DNA from: CAVWCQ01 sp963753545
Lineage (GTDB): Bacteria; Chloroflexota; Anaerolineae; Aggregatilineales; Aggregatilineaceae
Reading direction: 5' to 3'
Assembly (NCBI GenBank): GCA_963753545.1
Contig: CAVWCQ010000008.1
Coordinates: 1,612,001-1,676,000, forward strand
DNA: 64,000 nucleotides
Shown: positions 1-8,575 of the stretch, piece after piece
Layout of the letters: each line of letters opens with the position of its first letter
Numbering within the stretch: the stretch's first letter is position 1
The notes under the pieces: model-generated
Seen by the model: only the letters and a program-made list of their open reading frames with translations
Databases searched by the model: none
Told to the model about the DNA's origin: nothing
Made by a program: the position numbers and the translations under genes

Positions 1-677
1 TCCAGCATAATATGGACAAACTGCGGCTGGATGTAATTGAGCAGCCGCTGGTAGTGGGTGATAACCAGCATGCCCATGTCTGGCCCATAGAGGCGGTTGA
101 CGCCCTCCGATACGATGCGCAGCGCGTCAATATCCAGCCCGGAGTCGGTTTCGTCCAGTACGGCGATCTTCGGTTCCAGGATCGCCATCTGCAAAATTTC
201 GGCGCGCTTCTTTTCGCCGCCAGAGAAGCCCTCGTTCAGATAGCGCCCGGCAAATTCGGGATCCACCTGGAGCATCTTCATTTTTTCCAGCATCATCTTG
301 CGGAACGCCGGGATCGGCATGCCCTTGTCTTCAGGATTTTCCATCTTGCGCCGGGCATTCACCGCGTTCCGCAGGAAATTCGCCAGGGTCACGCCGGGAA
401 TAGCCACCGGGTATTGGAAGGCCAAAAACAGGCCCATCCGGCTCCGAGCGTCGGTTTCTATGTCTAGCAGATCGATGCCGTCAAAAATGATCTGCCCGGC
501 AGTGACTTCGTAGGCGGGATGACCCATCATGGTATTCGCCAGCGTGCTCTTGCCAGAGCCGTTGGGTCCCATCAGCGCGTGGATTTCGCCCTGCTGTACG
601 ACGAGGTTCACCCCTCGTAGAATCGGTTTACCCTCGACGTTGACATGCAGATTGCGGATTTCAAGCGCAGCACTCAT
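1..677 (-). CDS. sufC: Fe-S cluster assembly ATPase SufC (3' end beyond window)
   Basis: ABC-type ATPase of the cytoplasmic Suf Fe-S cluster machinery; in known systems SufC works with SufB and SufD, and those genes would be expected beyond the left edge. Read on the minus strand from ATG at 677 it gives MSAALEIRNLHV, Walker A GPNGSGKST at residues 37-45, the FSGGEKKRAE signature that distinguishes SufC from ordinary transporters, and Walker B plus D-loop (VLDETDSGLD). About 225 residues are present of the usual 245-260, so only the C-terminal tail is missing. The frame is open to the edge. The 290-base gap to the divergent MIP18-family gene suggests both Fe-S genes may share a control region. 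Confidence 0.95.
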   Translation of the reverse strand, partial: MSAALEIRNLHVNVEGKPILRGVNLVVQQGEIHALMGPNGSGKSTLANTMMGHPAYEVTAGQIIFDGIDLLDIETDARSRMGLFLAFQYPVAIPGVTLANFLRNAVNARRKMENPEDKGMPIPAFRKMMLEKMKMLQVDPEFAGRYLNEGFSGGEKKRAEILQMAILEPKIAVLDETDSGLDIDALRIVSEGVNRLYGPDMGMLVITHYQRLLNYIQPQFVHIML

Positions 678-967
678 CTTCATTCCTCTCTTTGTTGAGA
701 TTACCTGCCCTGCGGCGGGGATATCCCCCAGAATAGTCCAGAAAAGCGAGACACCATTTTCTCGCAATTGAGAATCTTTTGCAATAAAATCTGTGATAAG
801 TATAACATTCGCCGGAGTAAGCGTCAATAAAGTAGAGGGTAATCTTAGATATTATTAATGGCTTTTTGATCAGGCCGATTCCAGTAGTATTTTATAGGCA
901 GTTGGACGGTTCGAACATAGGAACAGCATTAGAGCGCCGCGAGAGGCGTATAGAAGGAGAGTAGACC
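678..967. promoter_or_regulatory. Divergent intergenic region between sufC and the MIP18-family gene
   Basis: AT-rich spacer separating two divergent Fe-S assembly genes, so it should hold promoters in both directions. It contains an imperfect inverted repeat at about 759-774 (arms TTCTC and GAGAA around GCAATT). I see no match to the cyanobacterial SufR half-sites (CAAC/GTTG) or a clear IscR site. A ribosome-binding site (AAGGAGA) lies just before the GTG at 968. Confidence 0.4.
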
Positions 968-1294
968 GTGGCTGACGAGCAGAATAACAACTCGCCGTTG
1001 GTAGACAAAGAAGCAGTGGTGCGCGAAGCGCTGCGTGAAGTGGTCGATCCCGAAATCGGACTGAACGTCGTGGAACTCGGCCTCGTCCGCGAGATTCAAA
1101 TCCACGATGACCGGGCACACATCGTCATGCTGATGACGACGCCCTTCTGTCCCTACGCGCCGCAGCTTCTGGAAATGACGCGCCGCAAGGCGCAGGATGC
1201 GCTTGGCGTGCCGACGACTATCGAGATTGGGATGGACATGTGGGACCCGTCGATGGCGGAAGAAGGCGTGCTAAACGACTGGGGGCTGTTCTAA
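968..1294 (+). CDS. MIP18/SufT-like (DUF59) iron-sulfur assembly protein
   Basis: Small 108-residue protein of the MIP18/PaaD (DUF59) family, whose bacterial members such as SufT help mature Fe-S proteins. Visible family features are the DPEIGLNVVELGLV block (residues about 27-40), the conserved TTPFCPYAPQL segment with its single cysteine, and a C-terminal WDPSMAEEGVLNDWGLF tail of the kind that ends in W-x-P-x-x-M. It starts at GTG 968 behind AAGGAGA with 6-7 bases of spacing; no in-frame ATG fits better. The position divergent from sufC supports a role in the same pathway. PaaD-like monooxygenase subunits share the fold but would sit in a paa cluster, which is absent. Confidence 0.85.
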   Translation: MADEQNNNSPLVDKEAVVREALREVVDPEIGLNVVELGLVREIQIHDDRAHIVMLMTTPFCPYAPQLLEMTRRKAQDALGVPTTIEIGMDMWDPSMAEEGVLNDWGLF

Positions 1295-1299
1295 CCCTC

Positions 1300-1378
1300 A
1301 ACCCGGCGAAACAGGTTTCGCTTCCCTTCTCCCACGCAAGGCATGCTTCGCATGGTTCGGGGAGAAGGGGAGGGCATG
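1300..1378. repeat. Dispersed hairpin repeat (CCCTCA-CCCTTCTCCC type)
   Basis: Intergenic element beginning CCCTCAACCC and containing a long inverted repeat (CCCTTCTCCC pairing with GGGAGAAGGGG) around a GCATGC centre. It belongs to the same loose family as the elements near 11.33, 33.6, 52.75, 54.95 and 59.2 kb. It may also end transcription of the upstream gene, but no T-run follows. Confidence 0.5.
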
Positions 1379-1421
1379 AGATACAGTGGTAGAATAGAGA
1401 AACAATACTGGAGAAACAACC

Positions 1422-1679
1422 ATGCCAGGTACAGTGACGCGTACTGTTTTTGATGTGATTACCGACTTTTTGGCATCCGATCCAACAGCAGAAGAACTCA
1501 TCGCCTATCATCTGCCGGATGATTTACAGGCGCGGGTCGATAAACTGGTCGAACGCAACGGTGAGGGGCAGTTGACCTTTGACGAGCAGCAAGAGCTATT
1601 CGATTTCATGCGTGCTGACGAAATGATGGCGCTGCTCAAAGCCAAGACCAAACTCAAACGACGGCAGGCCGATGAGTGA
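1422..1679 (+). CDS. Small acidic protein coupled to HNH endonuclease
   Basis: Unrecognised 85-residue protein. It is predicted soluble, mostly helical and rich in charged residues, with an acidic middle and a basic C-terminus (KTKLKRRQADE). ATG at 1422 follows GGAGA. Its stop (1677-1679) overlaps the GTG start of the HNH gene by four bases, so the two are almost certainly co-translated. A short gene directly ahead of an HNH nuclease could encode a partner or inhibitor, but the sequence shows no known antitoxin fold; that role is only inferred. Confidence 0.7.
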   Translation: MPGTVTRTVFDVITDFLASDPTAEELIAYHLPDDLQARVDKLVERNGEGQLTFDEQQELFDFMRADEMMALLKAKTKLKRRQADE

Positions 1680-2095
1680 GTATCACGAATAAGCAGCGAC
1701 AGGCCATCCATGAGTTAGCAGGCGATTGCTGCGAATACTGCCGTGTCGCCCAGGATGGTCGTCTATCGAAATTCCAGGTCGATCACATCATCCCGATCAA
1801 GCATGGGGGGAATGATGATGCCGACAATTTATGTCTTGCCTGTTTGAAATGTAATAGTTTCAAGGGGTCGAATGTCGCCGCACTTGATCCAGCAACAGGT
1901 GAGGCAACCAAGCTGTACGATCCTCGTCACCAACAATGGGATGAGCATTTCCAGATCAATCCTGATGCAACCCTGACCGGGATTAGCCCAGAGGGACGTA
2001 CAACGATTATCGTCCTCCGGATCAATGAAGTAAGCCGCGTCAAACAGCGGCGGATAGCGATGTCGCTAGGTGAATATCCCTGCAAAAAAGTGTGA
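1676..2095 (+). CDS. HNH endonuclease
   Basis: 139-residue HNH nuclease. The N-terminal half carries a Zn-binding pair C-E-Y-C (residues about 19-22), the catalytic segment VDHIIPIKHGGNDD with the DH of the HNH motif, and a second pair LACLKCN followed by KGSN. This is the free-standing HNH type common in Cyanobacteria and Chloroflexi. The C-terminal part (residues about 65-139) is a family-typical extension with no further domain I recognise. The start is GTG 1676; an ATG at 1672 runs in another frame and stops at once. Base composition is slightly lower in GC than the flanking core genes. Host or mobile role is not clear from the context. Confidence 0.9.
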   Translation: MSITNKQRQAIHELAGDCCEYCRVAQDGRLSKFQVDHIIPIKHGGNDDADNLCLACLKCNSFKGSNVAALDPATGEATKLYDPRHQQWDEHFQINPDATLTGISPEGRTTIIVLRINEVSRVKQRRIAMSLGEYPCKKV

Positions 2096-2578
2096 TCTGT
2101 GAGACAGCGTGTTTTCCAAATAATCAAGCACGAAGAAAGTAGAATAAGATATAGGATGCGGGCGTACCACCCGGCGCAAGTTCGGGGAGGTTTTCTGCGT
2201 GCCGCATCCTCGATCAGCAGGGTAGCCGAAATCTCCTAGACAATTGGGGTCAAGCCGCTGACACTTCAACAGATTCGCCCACATGAGCCAGGATAATCTG
2301 TCGGCGGGGAATATGCGCCTGAAGAGGTCATCGACCAGCGGCTTATCACTCACGCCTCGTTCGATCACACCTCGCATGGCGAACTATTTGCCCTCCAATT
2401 TGAACAGAGATATCGCCTAGCCCGAATATTTTAGAGATATATGGTAGTAGCCTACTCTGATTCCTGTTAATAATAGATGGTAGATTTGCTGAGTTTGAAC
2501 TAGAATTCATTTAGACACAATTGTCTCACGCGAGACGGCAAGAATCGCTAATACGAGAAATTCCAAATAGGAGGGAAC
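2096..2578. other. Long gap with possible gene remnant
   Basis: No convincing gene. On the plus strand a short open stretch at about 2300-2434 encodes a protein-like tail (EYAPEEVIDQRLITHASFDH, then a Glu/Arg-rich end) after an in-frame stop, with no start. It may be the end of a decayed gene. The last 150 bases are AT-rich and probably hold the promoter of the GlsB-type gene. Confidence 0.3.
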
Positions 2579-2848
2579 ATGATAGGCAGTATCATCGTTT
2601 GGATTATTGTGGGTGCAATTGCGGGCTGGCTTGCCAGCAAAGTCATGCGCACGAGTAGGAAGCAGTCACTTGGTGAAGACATCATCGTTGGCATCATCGG
2701 CGGCTTCATCGGTGGCTTTATACTCGACCTTCTCGACATCGGCGGCGAAGTGAGCGGCATCAACATAGTCAGTATTCTGGTTGCCTTTTTGGGCGCGCTT
2801 GTGCTTTTGTTCATCCTCAAGACAGTTCGCGGAAGCGCACAGGTCTAA
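2579..2848 (+). CDS. GlsB/YeaQ/YmgE-family stress-response membrane protein
   Basis: 89-residue inner-membrane protein of the transglycosylase-associated (GlsB/YeaQ/YmgE) family; members are small stress-linked membrane proteins of uncertain biochemical role. Three hydrophobic segments are visible: IGSIIVWIIVGAIAGWLAS near the N-terminus, the glycine-rich IIVGIIGGFIGGFIL, and a C-terminal IVSILVAFLGALVLLFIL. The G-G-F-I-G-G pattern is diagnostic. ATG 2579 is preceded by AGGAGGGA. It stands alone, followed by a 9-bp hairpin (2927-2949) that lacks a T-run. Confidence 0.9.
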   Translation: MIGSIIVWIIVGAIAGWLASKVMRTSRKQSLGEDIIVGIIGGFIGGFILDLLDIGGEVSGINIVSILVAFLGALVLLFILKTVRGSAQV

Positions 2849-2979
2849 GCACACCCCGTCAGATCTGCACAGGAAGGTCCGGTGCAGGTCTGTCTGTTCC
2901 CTGTCAGGAAAACTCACCATACAGCAGGGCGTATAACTCCTATACGCCCCTAACATTTCGCGGATATGTATAAACAATC

Positions 2980-3062
2980 TATCCGTAAATCACCGGGCGC
3001 TGCCTTGCGTGCGGCGCAGCCGCTAAGCCTCTGCGCCCCTACAAAAAACGAATTTACGGATA
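2980..3062. repeat. MITE-like hairpin element with GCGCCCCTACAAAAAAC core
   Basis: Short element bounded by a perfect 11-bp inverted repeat, TATCCGTAAAT at 2980-2990 and ATTTACGGATA at 3052-3062. The interior is GC-rich (GGGCGCTGCC...) and contains GCGCCCCTACAAAAAAC at 3033-3049, which recurs exactly at 14070-14086 inside another inverted-repeat-bounded element. Confidence 0.55.
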
Positions 3063-3076
3063 CATCCCGCTAAGCT

Positions 3077-6000
3077 TTACGGCATCGGGCACCCTTCTGG
3101 TACGTTGCAGCCGCACAGGCCGGGTTGAACCTTGGTGAGATCCGTGGGACATAGGTCAAGACAGTCGGCTGTACCGTCGCCGTCCGTGTCCGTATCCGCT
3201 ACACCGCAGCCACAAATCCCTGGCTGATGCTTGGCTGGATCGACTGGACAGGTATCGAAGCAGTCTGGCGTGCTATCAACGTCCGTGTCAGTATCCGCCA
3301 CTCCGCAGCCGCAAATCCCTGGCTGGACCTTGGCAGGATCGTACCGGCAGCCGTCCAGATAGTTATAGACGCCATCCAGGTCATCATCTGCTGTGTCGGC
3401 GCAGTTGGGAATGCCGTTGCCATCGGTATCCGTCAGATCTTCCACCACACCGCATCCGCACCAGCCCGGATTGACCTTGGCCGGGTCGTTCGCGCAGAGG
3501 TCCGCATAGTCCGGAGTGCCGTCGTGGTCGATATCGGACGGGACGATACAGTCTGCGATACCGTTGCCGTCCGCGTCGGTCAGATCCTGAACTGCACCAC
3601 AGCCGCATGTGCCTGGGGCGAGCTTGGCTGGATCGAGCGGGCACAGATCCAGGCAGTCGAAGGTGCCATCGAGATCGCTGTCCGTATCGGCCACACCGCA
3701 GCCGCACAGGCCTGGGGCGAGCTTGGTTGGATCGAGCGGGCACAGATCCTGGCAGTCGAGAGTGCCATCGTGATCACCGTCGACATCCGGAACACCACAA
3801 CCGCAGATGCCTTCCTCGAGCTTGGCTGGATCGAGTGGGCAGAGGTCCAGGCAGTCGAGGGTGCCATCGAGATCGCTGTCTGTTTCGGCCTTACCGCAGC
3901 CACACAGGCCTTCTGCAATCTTGGTTGGATCGAGCGGGCACAGATCCTGGCAGTCGGGCTTGCCGTCACTGTCGCTATCGGTTTCGGGCAGACCGCAGCC
4001 GCAGATACCCGCCTCGATCTTGGCCGGAACCGCCGGGCAAAGGTCCTGGCAGTCGAGCCTAGTGTCGCCATCGCTGTCCACGTCCGGTATGCCGCAGCCG
4101 CAGATGCCTGCCTCGGTTTTGATGGGGTCGTCTGGACACTCGTCAGTAACCTGAATCCGCCGGATCACATAGAGGGCATCGGCCAACAGAACGTCATGCG
4201 CGCGCGGCGTAAGCCCCTTGTCATTCTGAGCTTCAACCTCGTGAACAAAGGCATTGAGCTGGTTGACAGCCGTGTTCATCTGATTCCGGCCAAGGGATCG
4301 TTTGGCCTGATCCAGCTTAGTCTGGAGACTCCGGCAGATGCCTTGGTTGCGCACCCAACCCAGGGTACACATCTGGTTGAGCGCGGCGATCAATCCATCG
4401 AGATCGGTGACTACATTTAGGGTGACCGACCCACGCCCGACATTGCCAGCACGATCAACCGCTTCCACCGTAAACGTATTGATTCCCGCACCGACGAGGA
4501 GCAGGGGGATCACGGTGCCCTTGGCGACGGCCTCGCTGTTGATGATACCTGTTTCACTGGCGATGCCTGATCCCGGACATCCGGGGAGATCGTCGGTGGC
4601 CGTCCAGTTCACAGTGAAGCTTTCGGCGTTGTTATAGACGCGCGATTCGGGCAGAGGATCGTAATCACAGGCGGCTTCTGGTCGACAACCTGGCTCGTCA
4701 GGGTGAGCAGGTTATCTGGCCCGCTGGCCCCGCAGTTGAATAAGTAGTCGCATGCATAGTGGTTGCCCAACGACAGATCGGGCATCCACGAACTGAGATT
4801 GAGCGTATAGATGGGTATTTCAAAACCCCATCCACCCAGACCGAAGAAATCGATGTCCAAGCCGATGAAGAAGCGGAGCAGGAACTGGTTGAACCAGTAA
4901 CGGAAGTTGCTCAGTTGAATTTGGGCTACATCGGAATCGCTCAGGTTGCAGGCCTGAATTGCGCCAATCATCACTGGCAGATCAGGTTCCCTGAAGTAAA
5001 TTCGCCCGCTGCCCCACGCGTCGCCAGTGGCCACCCAATCGGCTGAAATCTGGTTGGAGCCTATCAAGGGCTGGATGCCGAGCGAGACGATGAATTGTGC
5101 GCCGATGCTGGGCAACTCCCACAAGGGTATTTTAGCCGCTGGGATGGGAAAATAAGACCCTGTGCCAAACGGTGTTGGAAAATCTGCCGAGTAATCTTCG
5201 TCCAGCGTGATATTACAGTAGGTACAGAGTTCTTCGCCGAACAACTTCAAGGACACTCCGACAAAGAAGTCGATGTACACTACCCATTCATTGCCGTCGT
5301 GTCCGCGAACCCCATAAACTCATATTGCGCATCATCCCAGTTACTTGGGCTGAGTGCGGCGCTAAAGTCGCTGCTGTAGTCGCCCATTGCCAGCTTGTGC
5401 TGGGCCTTCCATCGATGCCACCCCTGGCAAGCGCAAACCGAAGCCCCAGTCCAGGGTGAAACCCGCGCGGACAGATGCCACTTCCCAACACTTGTACCAG
5501 GGAGGCCAAAGCAGGGGGATGCAAATGTCAATTGATTCGCGGAGACTATAATCCCAATCAGGCCCCGACATTGTAAAGCCCATCAGGATATCTTCGACGG
5601 TAGCGTTTGTACTCGCCAGCGGCATCGTGTTCTGGATCGACCCGCCTGCGCTATAGGTGATCGTCTCGGTGAAGGTATAGCGGCGCGGTTCAGAACCATA
5701 CGCCCTTTGATCCCAGATGCCGGGCAGATTTTCTTCTGCCAACCGCTTGAGCATCTCATTGGGATCGCCGGATGGGACAACTGCGCCGGGTGGAAAATCA
5801 GCCGCGCTTAATTGAGGCCACTGGTCATATCCGGCCTGTTGCGGCGTGTCGAAGGTGACGGTTGTTGTCGCCGTGATCACGTTCGATTCTACGGATGAAA
5901 CGGCAGCTTGCGCTTGTAATCCCTGTATGGCTGGGCCTTGTTCAACCGGGCCCGTCGCAGCCTCGTTATCATACGTTACGGATACAGGTGCCGCCAGACC

Positions 6001-6195
6001 CTGTGCCTGACGCTCGGCAACGGCGTTCTGCATCGCCGCCTGGAAAGGTGTGATCGGTCCACTCTGCAGCGGGGGACTTGCGGGAGGCGCGGCAAGCGTA
6101 CGAGTGCTACGCTCGCCCGCGCCCAAGACGATTAAGCACAGCATACTCAACAGGACGATACTGCTAACCAATGTTTTTGCGACGCGCAGTGACAT
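3077..6195 (-). CDS. Large secreted protein with FIMAH domain and TSP3-like CGCG repeats (frameshifted)
   Basis: One gene of about 1040 codons now split by single-base shifts near 5400, 5290 and 4640. Segments read in order: 6195-5362 (signal peptide SSIVLLSMLCLIVLGAG, then an unrecognised beta-rich region), a stretch in another frame to 5280, 5280-4609, and 4612-3077. The last segment has an Ig-like end (FTVEAVDRAGNVG), a helical FIMAH domain (LDGLIAALNQMCTLGWVRNQ onward), and ten repeats of about 33-48 residues of the form CPxDPxK-PGxCGCG-DxDxDGxxDC (3080-4138), the last one truncated. The Asp ladders match calcium-binding thrombospondin type 3 repeats and each repeat adds paired cysteines. 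Probably a rigid, disulfide-rich surface or secreted protein. The long plus-strand reading frame across the repeats is a composition artefact. Confidence 0.75.
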
Positions 6196-6605
6196 TTTCT
6201 CCTCCCTTCATAAACAAATGATTCGGGGTGAGCAATAGAGATAGTGGTAGGCTATCTGAATGCCAGTGTAGGGGGAAATTTTTCTGATAGGGTCGCGTAG
6301 TGCGGTGGTCGCGACGGGCAGCGAATGCTCTCTCAGGCCAGATCAACCAGGAGCGCTGTGGCGGCAGTGAGGGATGGATGCTGATGGTGTTAAGTTAATA
6401 GGGGGGATTACTTAGATGAAGCCGTAGAACAATGACCCCGTGGTCTGATGCTTCTACATTTAACGATATTACTTTTTTGCTATAAAGAGTGTGAATCGAA
6501 TTCTGCCAGAAGGAAGGCGATCTACGTGCCCGAGGAAAAAATACCCGGATCAAATTATTCTGGATCAGATCCATAAATCCTGATTGGACAACTCATTGAA
6601 TGAGG
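6196..6605. other. Intergenic region, no gene seen
   Basis: About 400 bases of mixed composition between two minus-strand secreted-protein genes. It should contain the promoter of the TSP3-repeat gene near 6200-6300. I see no open frame with coding character, no repeat and no clear terminator. Confidence 0.4.
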
Positions 6606-7629
6606 CTACTCCACCACATCAAACAATATCGTGTACTCGCCGTCCTGCCCGGCGTCGTAGGATGCGCCCACCTCGATCAGATAGACATCGGCATCCGCGA
6701 TGAGCAGCGTTGCCGAGACTTCCTGGACGGTGTAGCCCTCGTTGGTGAACAACGTGGTGATGCGATCCGTGGTGAGGACCTGGACGCGCGGCGCAAATCC
6801 CTCGGTCGTGGCGCTCACGGTGATCCGCACCCGTTCGCCTGCTTCGCCGCGGAAGAAATACTGTCCGATACGATTGATCCACATTCAGGCTGCCGCTTTC
6901 GGACGCCCCGTCTTTCGAGCAGCGAGACCTGAAGTCTTCGAGCAGCAGTTGGTAAGGGCCGCCTGTTGAAGCGGGGTTCCAACTGGCGACTGCCAGATAG
7001 GTCTCGCCGGGCAGCGGCACAACCGGATCGAGCACGCTGGGCAGATATTCCGTGCTGGTGACGAATCCTTCCGTATCAAACAGCGAAATAATCGACTCCT
7101 CGCCTAATACACTGTCCTCGCTGAGAACCAGCCGCCACAAGGTGTGAGGGGTCTCGGCGGGGGCCAGCAGAAAGAAGTCGCGCGTGTGTTCGGCGTCAAG
7201 TGTGCCAGCCAGCGGCTTGCCAGGAACCAGAGTCGGCACCGTGTTCAGATTGACGACTTGCAGCGTATAACCGCCGCTCCCGCTGTAGCTGGAGACGCTG
7301 ATCGTGTAATCTCCGGTCTGGGGCAAGCGGAACGGCCCAAGCCGCGAATTGAGGCCCTCGCCGCTGTCGTCATCGGACATGAGCGTACTGCCGCTGCTGT
7401 CCGTTAGAGCCACATAGGTGTCGAGATCGTAACTGTTATCGGCCTGCACATCGACCAGGATCAGATCACCTTCCTGTCCCCCAACCGTCCAGCTCTGTTC
7501 GCTGATGGTGTTGCTGATTTGACCGCGCACGATCTCGCCGTAGCGCACGCGCGTGCTGTTTTGGGCGTGGGCAGACAACACGTTCAGGGGTGCAATCAGG
7601 ATCAGACTGAGGGCGAACAGGCGGCGCAT
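6606..7629 (-). CDS. Secreted PPC-domain protein (frameshifted)
   Basis: About 340-residue exported protein. A signal peptide (MRRLFALSLILIAPLNVLSAHAQ) is followed by a bacterial pre-peptidase C-terminal (PPC) beta-sandwich, recognised from GEIVRGQIS, the DLDTYVALTDSSG and DDDSG calcium-type loops, and PQTGDYTISVSSYSG. A second and a third related module follow, the last one (RIGQYFFRGEAGERVRITV to the stop at 6606) in a different frame after a one-base shift near 6887. PPC domains usually accompany secreted peptidases but no catalytic domain is present here, so a binding or surface role is inferred. Confidence 0.75.
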
Positions 7630-7989
7630 AGCTCGTATCCTTTTGTATGAATTTCTCGTTTTTCATTATACCCGAAGTGGAAAATGTTTAACTTCGTAAA
7701 TTTTTTGGCTTTTGTTTACGCAAAAGCATTGATTTGTAGCGACTAGGCATTTATACTGTAAATGAAGCATAAAGATGCAGCCGGTATGTTCCCCCCTCGT
7801 ACTGGCACAAAATCCAGGATAGCTTAATCCCCTGGTAGACCTGAGGGGGAGAAAGGGATGACACCGTGATGCCATCATCCCCACCCACGAAGTCAGAATA
7901 CGGCCTCTCTACCGATCTGTTCGTTAGCCGGAAAGAGAGCGATCAATCGCTGATTCTCTGGCGGGATCGGGAAGGGGGCGGAGCGATGG
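7630..7989. other. Intergenic region, no gene seen
   Basis: Upstream region of the PPC gene and of a short plus-strand frame at 7990. The half next to 7630 is AT-rich and is the likely promoter of the PPC gene. No repeat family member or conserved protein fragment is visible. Confidence 0.4.
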
Positions 7990-8316
7990 GTGCAAGTCTT
8001 AACTCGCCGCGCCGCACAACTTTTGTGGTTTAAGATGACAGTGCTGCTTTACCCGGATAAAGCAAACATGGTGACAGGGTTGGCGGTTACTTCTCCATTG
8101 CGAGGGATCCAAAACGACCTGATGACCACCCATGTCGAAGTCATCAAAAATAAAACGGTCGAGGCTGAGTATTCTGTTATCGGTTGGACTGTACAGGATA
8201 ACTGGGTAGTGGTGCTCTCCGAACTCGACACTCGCCGGCTGTGGGCGGCCCTGGACCTGGCTCTCTTCCCAGTGGGGTGGGAAGGCCGGGAAACAAAGCC
8301 CAAAAAGTTGCTCTAG
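7990..8316 (+). CDS. Hypothetical small protein
   Basis: Unrecognised 108-codon frame. GTG 7990 has GGAG about 6 bases upstream; an internal ATG at 8035 would give 93 residues. The translation looks protein-like in its middle (AEYSVIGWTVQDNWVVVLSE) and has no signal peptide or membrane segment. It is followed at 8346-8375 by a strong terminator, which supports a transcribed unit here. I cannot assign a family and it may be a remnant. Confidence 0.4.
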   Translation: MQVLTRRAAQLLWFKMTVLLYPDKANMVTGLAVTSPLRGIQNDLMTTHVEVIKNKTVEAEYSVIGWTVQDNWVVVLSELDTRRLWAALDLALFPVGWEGRETKPKKLL

Positions 8317-8345
8317 TTTTTTCTATCACAGCGGGTTTTATTTCG

Positions 8346-8375
8346 GGCGGCGTCCTTATGACAGCCGCCTTTTTT
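8346..8375 (+). terminator. Rho-independent terminator
   Basis: Perfect 6-bp GGCGGC/GCCGCC stem (8346-8351 and 8364-8369), 12-base loop, then six T. It lies 30 bases after the stop of the small frame at 7990-8316 and before the DyP peroxidase gene. Confidence 0.7.
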
Positions 8376-8575
8376 ATTCCCTCGCGAACCGTGCGTTTAC
8401 CTGCCTCCCAGGTTATTCATCCTCAATAGTCGCCCGCCGCGTTAATGATCCTGATTTATTCCTTCTTACAGACTCACTCCGGTGGGCCTGTTTTTTTGTG
8501 ACGTGGCAATTAACGCCTGATTATTTATATTCAAAAGTGATTCACTCCCCAAACGAGTTAGAGTAGGAGGCACTT

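Noticed and set aside
3080..4138. Regular tandem repeat that could be mistaken for a CRISPR array
   Set aside because: The unit is about 100 bases, has no unique spacers, and encodes protein repeats. No cas gene is near.
3227..4420. 397-codon plus-strand open frame
   Set aside because: It is the complement of the repetitive TSP3-like coding region. Its length is caused by the periodic composition, and the minus-strand translation has clear domain structure.
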